Shown: one piece after another, positions 49,900 through 63,400 of the stretch
How positions within the stretch are numbered: position 1 is the first letter of the stretch
Layout: each line of letters starts with the position of its first letter
Source: Aulostomus chinensis
Lineage: Eukaryota > Chordata > Actinopteri > Syngnathiformes > Aulostomidae
DNA: 64,000 nucleotides
Reading direction: 5' to 3'
NCBI GenBank assembly: GCA_037954235.1
Contig: JBBMOA010000007.1
Coordinates: forward strand, 24,067,457-24,131,456
Notes under the pieces: model-generated
Told to the model about the DNA's origin: nothing
The model's input: the letters and a program-made list of their open reading frames with translations, nothing else
Databases searched by the model: none
Program-made: the position numbers and the translations under genes

Positions 49900-50318
49900 T
49901 GATATGAAGAATCCATGCATCCATCCATCCATCCATTTTCTACTGCTTATCCTGTTCAGGGTCACGGGGGGGGGGGGGGGCTGGAGCCTATCCCAGCAGC
50001 CTTTGGGCAAGAGGCGGGGTTCATCCTGGACAGGTCACCAGTCCATCACAGGACCAACACATATAGACAGACAACCATTCACACTCACAGCCACACCTAC
50101 GGTCAATTTAGAGTATCAATCAGCCTCGTCCCCTCTTGATGTCTTTGGACTGTGGGAGGAAGCTGGAGTACCAGAGAGAACCCACACAGGAACAGGGAGA
50201 ACATGGAGACTCCACACAGAACGATCCCGTGCTCCAGCCACAGCTTGAACATGGAACCTTCTTGCTGTGAGGTAACAGTGCTAACCACTGCACCACTGTG
50301 CTGCCTGATATGAAGAAT
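49900..50318 (-). mobile_element. Full-length tRNA-headed SINE with target-site duplication
   Basis: The element body is 49913-50305 (about 393 bp) and is flanked by a perfect 13-bp direct repeat TGATATGAAGAAT (49900-49912 and 50306-50318). On the minus strand it starts GGCAGCACAGTGGTGCAGTGG, where TGGTGCAGTGG resembles a tRNA-type pol III A box, followed about 30 nt on by a degenerate B-box-like GTTCCATGTTCAAGC. The body is the widespread fish repeat with CACAGTCCAAAGACATC. The 3' end is GATAAGCAGTAGAAAATGG then (GGAT)n, an L2-LINE-style tail, suggesting mobilisation by an L2-type partner. A perfect TSD suggests a fairly recent insertion. The family name is not asserted. Confidence 0.8.
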
Positions 50319-51572
50319 ATTTAGGAATCATTTGCTAAAGTTTTATAATTTTCATCACAGATTTAATAAAAAGAAGCCTTGAATCTGAGACAAGGGAACC
50401 AGGGGAACAAATGAATTTGTTTCCGAGTTTTGGAATTTATTCCCGTACACCCTATGATTCACAACCTGAAGTAGTGTAAGTAGTCGTGGTAACAGTGGCA
50501 GTAGTGACTTGGTTAGGCTTTATCTTTCCTTTGCAATCAGTGTACATCTTTGCAAACCTACCAACTCAATTACAGGACTTTCTTTTCAATCTGCATTTTG
50601 TCCCAGCAGCATTCACAGAGCTTTGACTGAGCTCTGACCAGGTGCACATACAGTACTTAGACATGCTATTTCCATCTTATTCACATCCTGAAATGGCTGT
50701 TTTATCTGGAAATATCTCCAAATAAAGCAGCTGCATAAACAGGAAAGGCAATCTGCGTACATGCGATGCTGAATGCCAAGGTTTCCTCCGACACATTTGA
50801 CTCTCAGCGACAGTTTCCCTCCTGCAGAGAGAAGAGTTTCATCGTGGGGCTTGTTATAGAAAAACGATCTCACTCTAATTAACCTCTGCCTTCTGTGGAG
50901 GGAGATGGAAGCTTCATGCAGCACGTGTGACCAAGCACATGCTTCATATCCCCAGTGTAAACTTTTTGCACACACACGCAGCCCTCTGCATTGACACTCT
51001 ACAAAGTGTTTTGTCTTGATGGTGGTGTGTTGAACTTCCTCTCCTGTACACATGATTTGTCTTTCAGTCAGGCAAGACCGTGGGTGGAGCACCTACTTCT
51101 TGTGCAAAGCTAGAAAAGGCTGAAGGGGTTAAAGGGAGCCCACTGACCCACATAAACAAGCACTCTCATTCATGGCCTCTGTTACTCCCTCATTGCTAAA
51201 GCCTGACTCACAAACATTCAAACACCACTGAAGTGCCCCCCCGCCTCTTTCCTCCTCAAACCCCACCATCCAACTATTCTTGTCCCACACAATTCACCCT
51301 CTCTAGAAAAGTTCTCTCCAGTATCCTCCCACATTTAGAAAGTCAGCATCCCAATGCACTTCATGCATGCAGGATCTTTCTTAGCTGTACATTGACTCCA
51401 GTTGAGCACACGCACAAATGCATTCACCCGCACCCAAACCTCACAAACACACTGGGAGAGGGAAAGGTCAACATAACTCTTTGCTCAAGAATGCCAAAGA
51501 AGTTTATGTTGCCATTGGAAAAGGGGAGGGTGGAGGCATTCTTTGTGAGCTCAGATGAGCAATTATCCTTTT

Positions 51573-51575
<3 letters not shown>
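50319..51575. other. Intergenic DNA
   Basis: No supportable gene. A 159-codon minus-strand frame (50613-51092) and a plus-strand frame running into a CA tract (51233-51883) have no family resemblance. Confidence 0.5.

Positions 51576-51627
<52 letters not shown>
51576..51627. repeat. (CA)n microsatellite
   Basis: A 52-bp pure CA tract. Confidence 0.97.
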
Positions 51628-51631
<4 letters not shown>

Positions 51632-52900
51632 AAAAGGCCTTTTTTCTGGGAACGTGTCTCCCACCGATATTTCTCCTTGCCGCAGGAGTACAGCAACATT
51701 TGCACTAAATGGGCAAATGTCGATCTGTCACTTAGTAGGAATGTGTTATTTTTTTACTGTGACTATTTTTATCTCCATTTATTTCCATGGCGCCAAGTAA
51801 TAACCTCTTGTTTGGATATTAAACAAAAAGTGCAACCAGAAAAGGTTCTTGAGGTATCGGCTTTCCAAAGTTATTGCACTTAACATGCAAGTTAAACGGG
51901 CCTATACAGAAAGTGAATATTGCATTTTGGGTCATGAACATAGGTGCTCATTTGGTTTATGGTCTGAATTTACAAAGATGTGGTGACAAAATAAAGTCAT
52001 GACATCATAAACACAAAGTAATTAGGACATTATAGGCCATGAAGATAGAAAAAAACACATTTCAACTAATAAAGGCATCTGTATGTGTTAAGTAATGATA
52101 GCACCCATGTCTGAAGGACTTTACTGCTGAGGGTTTTGGGGTTGTGTAAAGCAAGCCCCTGCTGTGTGACCAAAAAATGCTCATATCTCTCATACAGTAT
52201 CAGCTTTTAAAAGAGTTGAAATAAACCTCAGGGCTTTAAATAGGTCCAAACCCAGATTGTGCATGTATGGAGATTCACAAATGCAACACATGCGAGCTTG
52301 TAGCCACAAACACACACACAGTCTGGCACAACCAACAGATCTTTCCTCTTCTTCTGCTGTTACAGTGTTTATTGACCTGTGATGGCGTCCACAACAACAT
52401 TCTACAGGCTGGTCTGTTTATGTGGTCCTCATCTGTGGCTGAGTATCAATGGCGGCACATTTTTCCTTCACAATCAGTGTTGTTCTCTCAGTCTCTCCCT
52501 CTCTGTTTATCCTGTCCTCTACATGGTCTTCCTGCATTTTGCCAAAGATTAATTGAATTGTTTTCTGGCGTACTCTACTCACAATGTGAATAAATGAGAG
52601 GTATGCAAGTGTTTACAGTTCATTTTTCAGTTGGCAACTCAGAGGGACTTGTGTTTTGCTTTGCCTCTGCAATCCCTAGAAAGAAAATAAAAGATGCAAG
52701 AACATCTTGGAGCTGTAGAAAGATTTCTTCATAAGATTTCAAAGGAAAACACTTGAGAGTGAATTTGTCAGATATTTGAATTGAATTTTGTCGTGTGAAT
52801 TTTCTCCCTGCTCTCAGCTGGAGATATTGGCTTCTACGGCTGTTAACATTTTTGAGCAGAATTGTTTCCTAATACAATTTTCACAGTGTACAGTTATCAT

Positions 52901-52990
52901 GTTTGCCAAGGTGGTAATGTTGTCTGTCTGTTCGTCTGACCTTTAGCAGGATTACACAAAAAGTATGAAGTCGTTTCGCCAAATGTGGTT
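52901..52990. repeat. Degenerate dispersed repeat, copy A
   Basis: GCCAAGGTGGTAATGTTGTC ... TTAGCAGGATTACACAAAAAGTA resembles copy B at 57171-57275 in the same order of blocks. I recall the CCAAGGAGGTT ... AGCAGGATTA ... CAAAAACTA pattern as a common fish dispersed repeat. Its class is not asserted. Confidence 0.55.
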
Positions 52991-53369
52991 GAGGCCTGTT
53001 TCATAGGCCAAGAAAGACCCCATTACTTTGGCTGAGTCTGCGTTTGTGGTGGTACTCAAAGCGTTCTATAAGTTCCCTCTGTAGTTGTAACAGTAGTCTA
53101 GCATTTGTGACCACACAAATCTCCATCTAGAATTAAATCAAACTTTATCTAGATAATGCATAAAAATTACCATACGAGGTGTTTAACAAGAAAATGAATC
53201 ATCCAAAGGATTGAGAGAACGCTAAGCTATCTATTGACATTTATTTTAAGGTGTTAACAGATCAACTCCAGGCTGTTCTTGAGGTGTGGACCACTATTTG
53301 CCCCCTCCATGGATTTTGTTGTCTTACAAAAGCCAGCGTCAGAGGACTTGAGTGGTCTCGATGGTTAGT

Positions 53370-53720
53370 TATGTTTGGACCCAGACGCAGGACAGGAGAT
53401 CAGTTTAAGGGTTTTTATTATAGACAGATATGTGTTTTGGCAGGGATGAGTTCCCTATGGTGATGAAGGGGGAAACAGAGGTGAAGGCTCCGTAGTCGAG
53501 GAATGGATCTTCTGCCGGGGAAGGCAAACTATGAGCTGGGTGGGAGACCTTGTGGAATGGCAGGCACAGGCCGGGAGCACTGGGCACAAGGGTGAAGAGC
53601 AGAGGTTAGGGCAGAGGATAAGTTGATGCATGAGCTGATGAAGGTGAAGAGATGACCAACAAGAAGACGCAACAAGTACAAGCGAAAACATAAAGACCAG
53701 AGGAAAGAGACTGATGAAGA
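53370..53720. repeat. Probable remnant of a dispersed fish repeat
   Basis: The stretch from TTTGGACCCAGACGCAGGA through GGGTTTTTATTATAG, CAGGCACAGGCCGGGA and GCAGAGG has the block order I associate with a high-copy teleost repeat (possibly LTR- or hAT-derived). There is no second copy in this window and no terminal repeat could be defined, so this rests on recall. Confidence 0.35.
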
Positions 53721-56214
53721 TAAGCTACAAGCTCGTCTAAAGTATTCAGGTGAATGTCCAAATAAAGTTCCAGATATTCAGTTTCCAAGACCACAAACCG
53801 GCAAGTAATTTTCTCAAATTTTTTCCCAAAATCCTGGAAATCTCGTGCAGTACTTTGATAAATGAGGCCCGTGATCACAAACACTGATAATTACGTTGTT
53901 TTGCCTTTTTGCCTCCTTCTCCCTATCAACTGCCTCTATTTCTCCAATCATGTTTTCAGGATGTTTGGCAGACCCAAGTCAGTGGAGAAATAAAATAGAC
54001 ACAACCCCTCCAGACAGGATGAGAACCTTATTTGCTTTGCAGATAAGGGTTGTGGGTATTTGAGGTGCTTACTGGCATGTTAGCTTGGTTCTGTCTTTCT
54101 CCCAGCAGACCCCTGAACCCTCTCTCTATCCACTCCCCCTCTGCTTGCATGCCCTTACTAAGGGTGCACTATATCAAGTTTAAATCATGTAAAAAAATAT
54201 TATACAAAAACTTTGGAAAAATAGACATACAGCCTGCACCATAGCCTGTAGTACACGTTTGTTTAATTGTAAATTGTCCAAGTTTTCCAGGAACTCTTGC
54301 AAAATCCAAGCAGCTATCAGACTTTCGAAATTAATTGTTTACAAAAATGCCACCAGAGATGTTTGGGAGGAAGTTTTAGTTTTCACCATGGTAACAAAAT
54401 GTCACACAATTCCTGTTTCCACTTGAGAGAGAGCGGAGTTCCATCCAAAAGCCCAGTGATACAGTAGTAGTGGGAAGATTCCGGTTTGTGAAAGACTCCT
54501 TGTTTTCGGGAAGCTTCTGGGATGTTTATGATAAGAACACAATGTGTGGGGGGGAAGCTGTTTTCTAAACTATCTAAAAAAGAATGAAGTGGTCCAGTAA
54601 TTCCAGTTTAAAAAAATGTTGATATCAAACTGGAAGTTATTTCAGATGGATAACTGTCTCAACTGTTAACTTGTGGCAAACAAGTCTTACCACTTTAACT
54701 GTTCGTGGAATTTTTGCAAATTTCAAATATTAGATATTTCAACCAATTATTGATTTTCCCATGACAAGATATATCATATAAGGTATCAGTCATATAAGGT
54801 GCATCCATTCCAACTGTTTATTTTCTAACTAAATTTTTTAGTCAATCATTTTAAACATATAGCAACTAGTTAACTATTAAATGTTTGTATTGCTTCGATT
54901 AAGATATTTAGCAGTTTTTCAGCCTGGCCTGTGTACTTTTAGCAACTCAAAAAGTCACTGGTTTTGATAACTCTTCCAATGGAAGACATTTCAAACCCAT
55001 TTTATCTCATTAGTTTTCCATTAGTTGAGCTACTTGAGGAACTTTCCATGTGTCTATTGCGGAGTAAGAAGTCGTGTTGGGAATCAAAAATTTGTGACTA
55101 CCCTGCACATCTCATGACTGCACGCTGATAAATGGAGACGCAAACACGTCAGCTTCACAGTACTGAGGACATAAAATGTGCCTTTAATCTTTGCAAGGCG
55201 GAGGGCAAGAATGTGTATTTATCAGTGTGGCGTGTCTACGCCAGCCAAGCAAGACCAGACTGAAGGGTTAAGAGTGAGTGAGAATTACAGGCGTGTGTGA
55301 TCATTGTAATTATAAAGTTCAGGGTAGCTTCCACTCTATTCATCATCACTTGGAGGTGGTTCACACCTTTTTGCACACAAAGTGATTTAGATAAATGTGC
55401 GTGTCACGGGAGCAGGGCTTCTTTTTCTACATTTTGTTACACGTACAGTCCTGGATATGACTGCTTTTGCCTGTGCAGTGAGCATGCATGTTTACCAAAG
55501 AGAATCAAAGCTTAAGCAAATGAGCTGTGAATCACGAGTGTGAATTTCTCTCAAAACCTCACATGTTATTAGCACCGGAGCCGGCAGGTGTTTGAGGTCC
55601 TCAAATGAGCCGTCATCCTCGCCTCTCCCAAACCTACTGTATGTCCACATATCTGCTGTCTTCTCTCCACAGATACCATAACAAGACTGCCTTGTGAGGT
55701 GTTTTTCATTCTCACTCTTCCTGCTTTAATTGCCGTTGGCATCCGCATATCCATCACCTAAAAACACGCAAGTTCTGGATACCTCGATGAATTTGGATGA
55801 AAACAAGGCCTTCCAGCATTCCCAAACATCCTGCTCTATTCCAACAGATGCTCATTCCTCCAATCTGTGATTGATCTGTGCGTTGACAGACGAGATGAGC
55901 GAGAGATGAAGACACCTGTGAAGGGAGGAGCTGTGGACATCTGTAGCATGACTATCATTGAAGCATCTCAGTTGGTTATCATCGCGGAAATGTTGGTTCT
56001 TTTCCCCTTTCCCTGAACAGCATGAAATTATGAAGATGCATTCCTCTGCTCTGTGTGTGTGTGTGTGTGTGTGTGTGGGTATACAATAGATTAAATAGAT
56101 ACATAGATCAAGAGAGACAGAACGCGAGGGGAGCGAGAGGTTTGTGTTCCACTTTCAACCCAAAATGTTACTGTCTCCACTTTATAATGGGGACACTGTG
56201 TCCTTGTACAGGGT
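53721..56214. other. Intergenic DNA
   Basis: AT-rich with no recognised gene. It includes a (GT)n tract at 56052-56078. Confidence 0.5.
56052..56078. repeat. (GT)n microsatellite
   Basis: A 27-bp TG tract. Confidence 0.9.
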
Positions 56215-57170
56215 AAAGAAGTGGGCCAGCAGTATTTCATTAACATCAAAGAGGTGAGTCAGGTGCACGGCAGTTTTAACTTTTGTTGTACAACAAATCA
56301 GCAATTAGCCCATTCTTGTGCCTTGGCATCATCCTCCTCTCTGGTTTAATTTAACTTACGTAAGAGTGTCCCCTCACTGCAGCATGACCGCTCTGTTAGG
56401 ATGCTTTAGTAATAATTATGAGGGTGAAACTGACCTTGTGAATGTTTGTACCCTGTGGTTTTTACATGTTTACTAGAGTGTGTTTATGAGATAACGGCTG
56501 TGATCACTGGCTGGATTAAAAATAGATGACGGCAGCAGCTTTTATTTGACTTTCCTGGAGGCGAAGGTGCACTTCCAAGGCAACTTTGAATCAGAGGCTC
56601 TATTTGGGTTAGCTTAAAGCGATACTTGACTAAAGTGCAATTTGCTTTTCAATGACTCACTGTTAGCTATCTTGAACTCACTGAGACACACGTCCACATG
56701 ACTTCTTGGTGACTCCAGAATTAAAAAAAAAACAACCCACATGTAGTTAGCTTGAAGCTAATGGAGACTAACTACCTTCAAAACAAAACTGTCCAAAATA
56801 TCTGTCAAAATATCTGGTGCCAAGAATTATTGCAGGCGGGGAGAAAACTCCTAATTGTGATTTACTGAAACATAAGTTACACTTTTTTGTCTTAAGTATC
56901 ACTCTAACATGGCTCCTTTCACAATAATCCCAAATGTACCGGCCGCGGTTTGCCAAACACGCTCCCCACTTGATTCTTTAACTAAAGATGTCTCACCAAA
57001 AAACAAAGGTAGGTATCCACATGTTTGCTGGAATCCAGTAGGGCCCATAATCAGCATTTTAAATGTCATACAAGAAGAAACACAGATGTGGTTAATTGTT
57101 GTTGGCCGCTATTGCGTATTGAATCACTGTCAAATGGAATGAAACCATTTGTAATTACCTGCGTCTGTTG

Positions 57171-57275
57171 GTTTGTTACCTCGGCCAAGGAGGTTCTGTT
57201 TTCACCCGTGTCTGTTTGTGTGCCTGTCTGGCTGTCAGCAGGATTATGCAAAAACTATTGGGACAAACTTTTTTT
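57171..57275. repeat. Degenerate dispersed repeat, copy B
   Basis: GTTACCTCGGCCAAGGAGGTT, then TTCACCCGTGTCTG and AGCAGGATTATGCAAAAAC. It shares blocks with copy A at 52901. A partial echo (CAACAGGATTATACTAAACC) follows at about 57374. Confidence 0.65.
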
Positions 57276-57429
57276 AAACTCCTTAAATTTTGGGATTGCT
57301 TCATTTAACATTGGAGAACAATGAAAGTTCTTACATCGATGGAGGTCTGTTGACTCTGAGTGCTCCTCTGTCAACAGGATTATACTAAACCCATTCAGTT
57401 TGGAGCTATTTTGAATGATGCCTATCTAC

Positions 57430-60416
57430 TTCCACTGTCTGAGCTATCTGCTCTCCCATTGGGCTTCCATACACTAACAGCCCAATGCTGAATTTGAACT
57501 TAATTCCAGACACTCTGAATCCTCCACAGACCTGCCTCACAACAGACGTTTTGACTTGACGTCGCGGGAAAAGCACAGGTGTAACTAATAGCATTAATGA
57601 TGGTTGCATTCCACCCAGGCGTGCCAGTAAGCCATGCCAATGAGCCCGCATGAGCAATATCAGGGCTCTGACATGCAAACTCCCAAATGGAATGCAGAGA
57701 TTATTACTCTGATTAGTTACACCTGCGTCTGACATGTCAAAAGGTCCACTGTGACATCCAACGTCGTCAATATTTCCTGAAAAGAGGGTAACTAATAAGC
57801 AAACCTCTGCGTGTCACAGTCATTATACTCTCCTAATCTGTGTCTGGAATCACTGCCTTGTTTACTCTGGTGCTACTCTGTCTGTAATAGACACTGAGAG
57901 TTCTTTTTATGCTGTGCAGCATATTGAACCTCTCCTATTTCAGACACCTGGCCGGTACTTGAATATATATACACATCACCCACGTGCACTCACTCGGCCA
58001 AATAAATACATGAACACTGCAACTCAAAATAGTAAATATATGCAGCTGCATGATTAAGTTTGGCTGTACAATGTAAACATGAGCTGCAGATGCATCAAAC
58101 CCACCCAAACTGCTTCCCTCATATGTCCTTTGATGTATTTTTCATTTGGCTGCCTGACAGTGTGTTATTTATTGAGAGGCATGTATCCATATTATCCACG
58201 ATGCCAAGCAACATTTGAAATCCAGTGTTTGATTAATTGTGCCTGTTGTTTGAGAGGGCCATGATGTCATTACAGGGCAAGTTTTTCTTCTGACTTCCTT
58301 TATTTATATTTTTTTAATTCTTCTTCCAGAAACAATGTCTTTTGGACAATATGGCCTTTGCAAACTTTGTTTTTTTTCTTGATCCTCCTGGTGAGCATTT
58401 GCCTTTGCCGTCATTTGTTGTTTGAACCATCAACTTAGCCACTAAATCATCTGTTTTTTTCCAAGACATCTTTGTTTAACCCCTTTTCATCAGCAGAAAA
58501 ACCAAGGTTCCTCGATCAGAGGCTGTCCTCTGGACACCGGAACATTTCCGTCAACCATATCAATCGGGTCTAAGCAGTCAGTGAAATTCACCCTCCCAGC
58601 TGCTGGTGGGTTCCTGGTTACTGCTGGGTCACCACACAGGTGAGAACCTGTAACCTGTCTCATAGCCCTCATATTTCCTGGAATCTCAATGGCATTTTTG
58701 TGTAAGGTGGTGCCATCTCTCAGAAAGACGTCTTCTGATTTTGATGTTTGTCTCTTCATACAGCCGTGAGAACAAAAACAGCCATAAACAAGCTGCGAGC
58801 TCACACATCAACTTCACCTAAATGGCTGATGCTTGTCACATTATTTGCTGACATCAAACTGCAAGAGAACATGTTTGAACTTGATTGCTGTTCCCACAAT
58901 TGACTCTCATGCCCTCCCCCCTTTTCTTAATCAGTTACTTCTGTGTCATCCTCTCACCAAAGTTGGAAACAGTGACACTCATTTTGACAAGGGGGGGGTG
59001 GGTGGGTGGGGTCCTTGTGTCATCTGCAGTGTGCTCTGAAACTTAAGTAAGCATAAAAGCTTGCCTCAAAAAACACGTTTGTTCATCTTTGTTGGATTTG
59101 CGATGTTTTGCTTTATGACATTCGTTAGAGTAGAGTGAGTAGAGTGAGTAGAGTGAAAGTGAACGTGTATGTTTGATGCGTGAGAGTTAAGAACTCTGTT
59201 ACTATGAGATGCATGTGGGATCATAAGCGTGCAGTAAAATGTCATGTAAACTGCTTTTCTTAATTCAATTTGGGATTTTTTTTTTTTTATACCACCCAAG
59301 TTCGCAATTATATAACTGCCACCAGTAAACAGAACGTGCTTTGTGGCAATGAAACAAAACCTGTTGGAGATGAAAGAACCTCTTACTTTGCCTCTCGGAT
59401 ATGTCTCCAGCTCCTCACACAAGCGCGCAGAACATTTTCTCTAACGTTCCGCCAGCAACAGAGATCAATCTTTACCTTTTATTGGTCGTGAAAAGGCCAC
59501 AGCATGTCTTCATAGTGGAGGTCTATGCAAATAAAAGGCTTTAAGTGGCACCCAAAAACCTTTAAATGTGAAAACATAACCGATTAAAAGATGGTGTGCC
59601 ATTCATATACCATTATGATGTTACTCATAGTGACTGAGGACACTGCCATTGTCTCACTTACGTTCTGTGCGTTCAATTTAATCACTTTATACTCTTTCAG
59701 AAGCTCAATACACTAAACTAGAACATGAAGGTTATGGGTGAATTTAGTGAAGCAGCTCTTATTGCAAATATTATCATAAAAAAAACCCAGATCAAATTGT
59801 GACAGTGACACGTGTCATTTTGCTGGGATTGTGCTGCGCTCAAGACCATTTATCCTCTGTTTTTACAGCCAAAACCATAATGACCGATTCAATTAAGTAA
59901 CCAGTGATGCAAAAAGACACTTTTTATCACGGTAATTGTAAGGTTCAACACAGTACCACAGTGACCAGTGAAAGAAAACGGCTCCTTATGTGGGACATCA
60001 AATCCATCAATCTCATTAATAGATCCAAGCTACTGTGTGGGCAGGTTTGACTTGTAACCGATGTGGTCCAATAACATTAGATTCCCACTGGTCAACAATT
60101 AATGAGTTCTCGATCCAGTAGGTGGGCCATGTGGAAAATGTTCCTCAATGAACAAGGTATTTCAAAAAGTGCTGCGCGCTAGTTTTCCAACACTGTGAGG
60201 GAATTGGAAAGACCCAAAAAAAAATCAAATTTAAAGATGATAAATTACAAATTTACCTCCAACAAAAAGGTTTCTTAATTCTTTCGTCATATGGTTTAAA
60301 TAGACCCTTTAAATGATTTAATGAGAGATTAGAGTTTATGCTGTTAAGTACAATTATCATGTGTTCAAATGAAGTCACTTCATTATTGAAGGCAGATGTT
60401 CATTTAGCTGACACCA

Positions 60417-60417
<1 letters not shown>
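57430..60417. other. Intergenic DNA
   Basis: No supportable gene. A three-unit 9-bp tandem (TAGAGTGAG) lies at 59131-59157. A 104-codon minus-strand open frame (58490-58804) has no recognised relative. Confidence 0.5.
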
Positions 60418-60459
<42 letters not shown>

Positions 60460-60474
60460 TGTGCGTGTGTGTGT
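60418..60474. repeat. (GT)n microsatellite
   Basis: A GT tract with TT and GC interruptions near its 3' end. Confidence 0.95.
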
Positions 60475-63400
60475 ACATACACATAACCCACAGCAGGCTG
60501 AAATCCAGAAGAAAACCAGCAGTGATCCAGAGTGACTCCAGGCCATCTGTCTCTGCCAGAAGAAATGATAGAGGCAGCAGTGATAAATTATTTCTCTGCT
60601 TGTGATCTTCGGGGCAGAATTCTTCCCTTTCCACAAGCATATGTGACCTGTCTTCCTGTTTTTAAGTGCCGCCTTCCCCCTGATGTTTGTGTTATCCCCC
60701 TCCAAATGTAGACCTTGTTCTTCTGGGATCCATCGTGCTGCCATCCTTCAGGTGTCTCCACTAGAAGCAGCAGATAAAATGATGTTGGGGCAGAAGTTTG
60801 AGAAAGATCGTGCGATGATGTGACACTTAAAGAACGACAAAGAAAAACCAGATGGAAACCACTAGACCTGTAGCCACATTTGCATTGGACTGGCACCAGT
60901 CGTAACCTTGGTAACAACAATAAAACAACTAATTTGCTTAAAATGTCAGCAAACACGCAAGAGTTTAACTTTGTGAAATGAGGATTTTTTTTTTCTCCCT
61001 CCCAAAATAAACATCTGTTAGATGACTCTGCCAAAGCGCAACCCCACAGTTCTCTTTAAGTATTGGAGTATTATGTGTCTTGCTCGAAGCTAAACCCTGT
61101 ACACCAAAGATGGCCACCTCCTGCATTACTATACATTAATAGACGGGCGAAGTCAACAGCACGAAGGATGTCACAGGAGAGTCAAAGCTCTATTTACATC
61201 ATGCTAGAAGCAGCGACCAAGTCTTGTGGACAAAAAAGTTGTTTCATGTTTGCCTTGAGTTGATATCACCTTTGTTACCCTGTTTATCTGTGATTGCTCA
61301 CTTGAAGCTGGCTCTTCTAAACTTGCTTCGTGAAGCAGACTCTTGCTTTTGTACATCCTTTTACTCTTTTATGTCACTATGGATAAATCATCTGTAATTC
61401 ATCATTCAAAAGTAGGCATTTTGTAGTTGAGTCAGGTTCTGTGAGTTATTAAATATAGTATAATAAAATAATCCTCCATACTCTCACCCCTCTGTGTCCC
61501 TGATGTCCTGGCTCATCCTGTCGTCTTTGATTCGGCTCAAGTGCAGCCTTTGTAGCTTTGATGTGAAGCATGAGCCAGCCCTACTTCCTGCAGATGACAC
61601 TTTTGATGTAAACTGATGGAACATAGTTCACATGGTTGCTGTCTTCTCCCATCCTCCTCTAACTCCCTCACAGATGGTCCTACACTTCCCCTGCAGCTTC
61701 CTCCTTCACGCTGACACCTGTATTTGGCTCCTCTGACAGGTAAATCACAAAAATATGACCTTGCATAGCTTGCACTGAAGTACTCAATCTGATGTACTCC
61801 GCCTTGCCCGCATACCCCCAGTCTATGTCTTTCGTCACTAACCTATGACAGCTCAACCTAGCCATCATACCAGTGATGAAATGGTCTGTCCCCACAAACA
61901 AGCTGCCTGACTGGGATAATTAATTTAACCGGGAAGGGGGCGGGGGTCAGGCGTAGGCATGACTCTACAGGCAGCCAGAAAAGGCTGTGTTTACATAGGG
62001 AGACCAGAAAAACATACATGTGCATTGACAAGTGGGACTTTCATGTGTAGTGATGTTGTGTTAATGGGTAAAACAAGCAGCTCTGTGTGCGAAAAAAGCT
62101 GCATGTCGCTGAGCTCCGGCAGCTGTGAGCTTAAACATGAATCTGCACACATGCTAGGCTCATACATAAACACAGACACACACAAACCATATGTCAGTAC
62201 AAGCTGCTAAATGACAGAAATCCACACAGCGCTGGAGGCAAAAGGTGACACACACTCACACATACACAGCACACGTGTGAACACCTACTTAGGTTGTAAA
62301 AAAGGAGAAAAGGTCAGCCGCACACATCGTGGTACCAGGACAGTCCACTTTATCATCTGGGCTGGTCTACAGTTCAATTGATGGCTGTTCAACACGCAGG
62401 ATGTCTCTTTATGGAGATGGACATAGCAAGGAGATGAACAAGTCTGCGTTCTCCACTGAAGATGCGATGCGAGAGGCTCTATGCGTGCGAAGCCTCCATT
62501 CATCATTGTCAGTAGCCTTGTGTTGTCTGGCCGGCCCCCAGAAAGCTCGGGGATGAACCATTGACTCCTGTAAAAGGGGTTTCCACTTAGCCATGGCTCA
62601 ATAAAAAGGGCCAATGCACTTAGTGTGCTGTTAATTACCCCACTTCAAGTGAAGCAAAACCTCGGTTAACTCAACATAATGGGCCCTGTCACCACTATTT
62701 CTGGGTAAAAGATGAGCTTGTTGTCGATACAAGAGGGTTGAAGACATGTATTCAGTTGACGCTGTGTCTCCTGAAAAAAGCGCATCCACAAACTCAGGAA
62801 TTCATTTTATAATTATCGTATCTTTGAAGAGAAATCTTTTATTCAGCATTCAATATGATTTGGGGAATTTGAGATATCGCATAAATCTTAACATATTGGA
62901 TCTTTAAATACAAAAGGAGAAAAACTGATTTGAATTCCACTCAAGCACAGCTGAGGCTGATTGGAATCTAAAAAAAAAAGGTCATTTTCACCTGTTTATA
63001 GCCTCAGATGAAAAGTCAGGAGATCAAGTAGATGTAATATTAACGCCTGTACCAAATGTTATTACAATCCACCCAATAATCAACGGGACATTTCACTCTG
63101 AGCCAAACCTCATGATGGCACTAGTTGAAAGTTAAAGGGCGTCATTGTTCAAGACAGTGTTTTCTTGGGCTGCTTAATCCAGTTGGGAGTATTTTGGGTC
63201 TGGAGCAAAGTGACCAGCTGACTGATCCAGCACCACTGCCATGTCTGAAGCCTCATCACTCATGTGGCTAAAAAAAGAAAACTGTTCTAAATGATGTGGA
63301 AAGGGACTGCCCTTTCTTTGCATTTGCAGGTCATGTAAACGCTCAAACAAAACCTTGCTGCTGGTGGAAGCTGAGAATATCTGGCCTAGTTCTGAGCTGG

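Noticed and set aside
58490..58804. 104-codon minus-strand open frame with several cysteines
   Set aside because: I could not match it to any family or find convincing splice sites; it is treated as chance.
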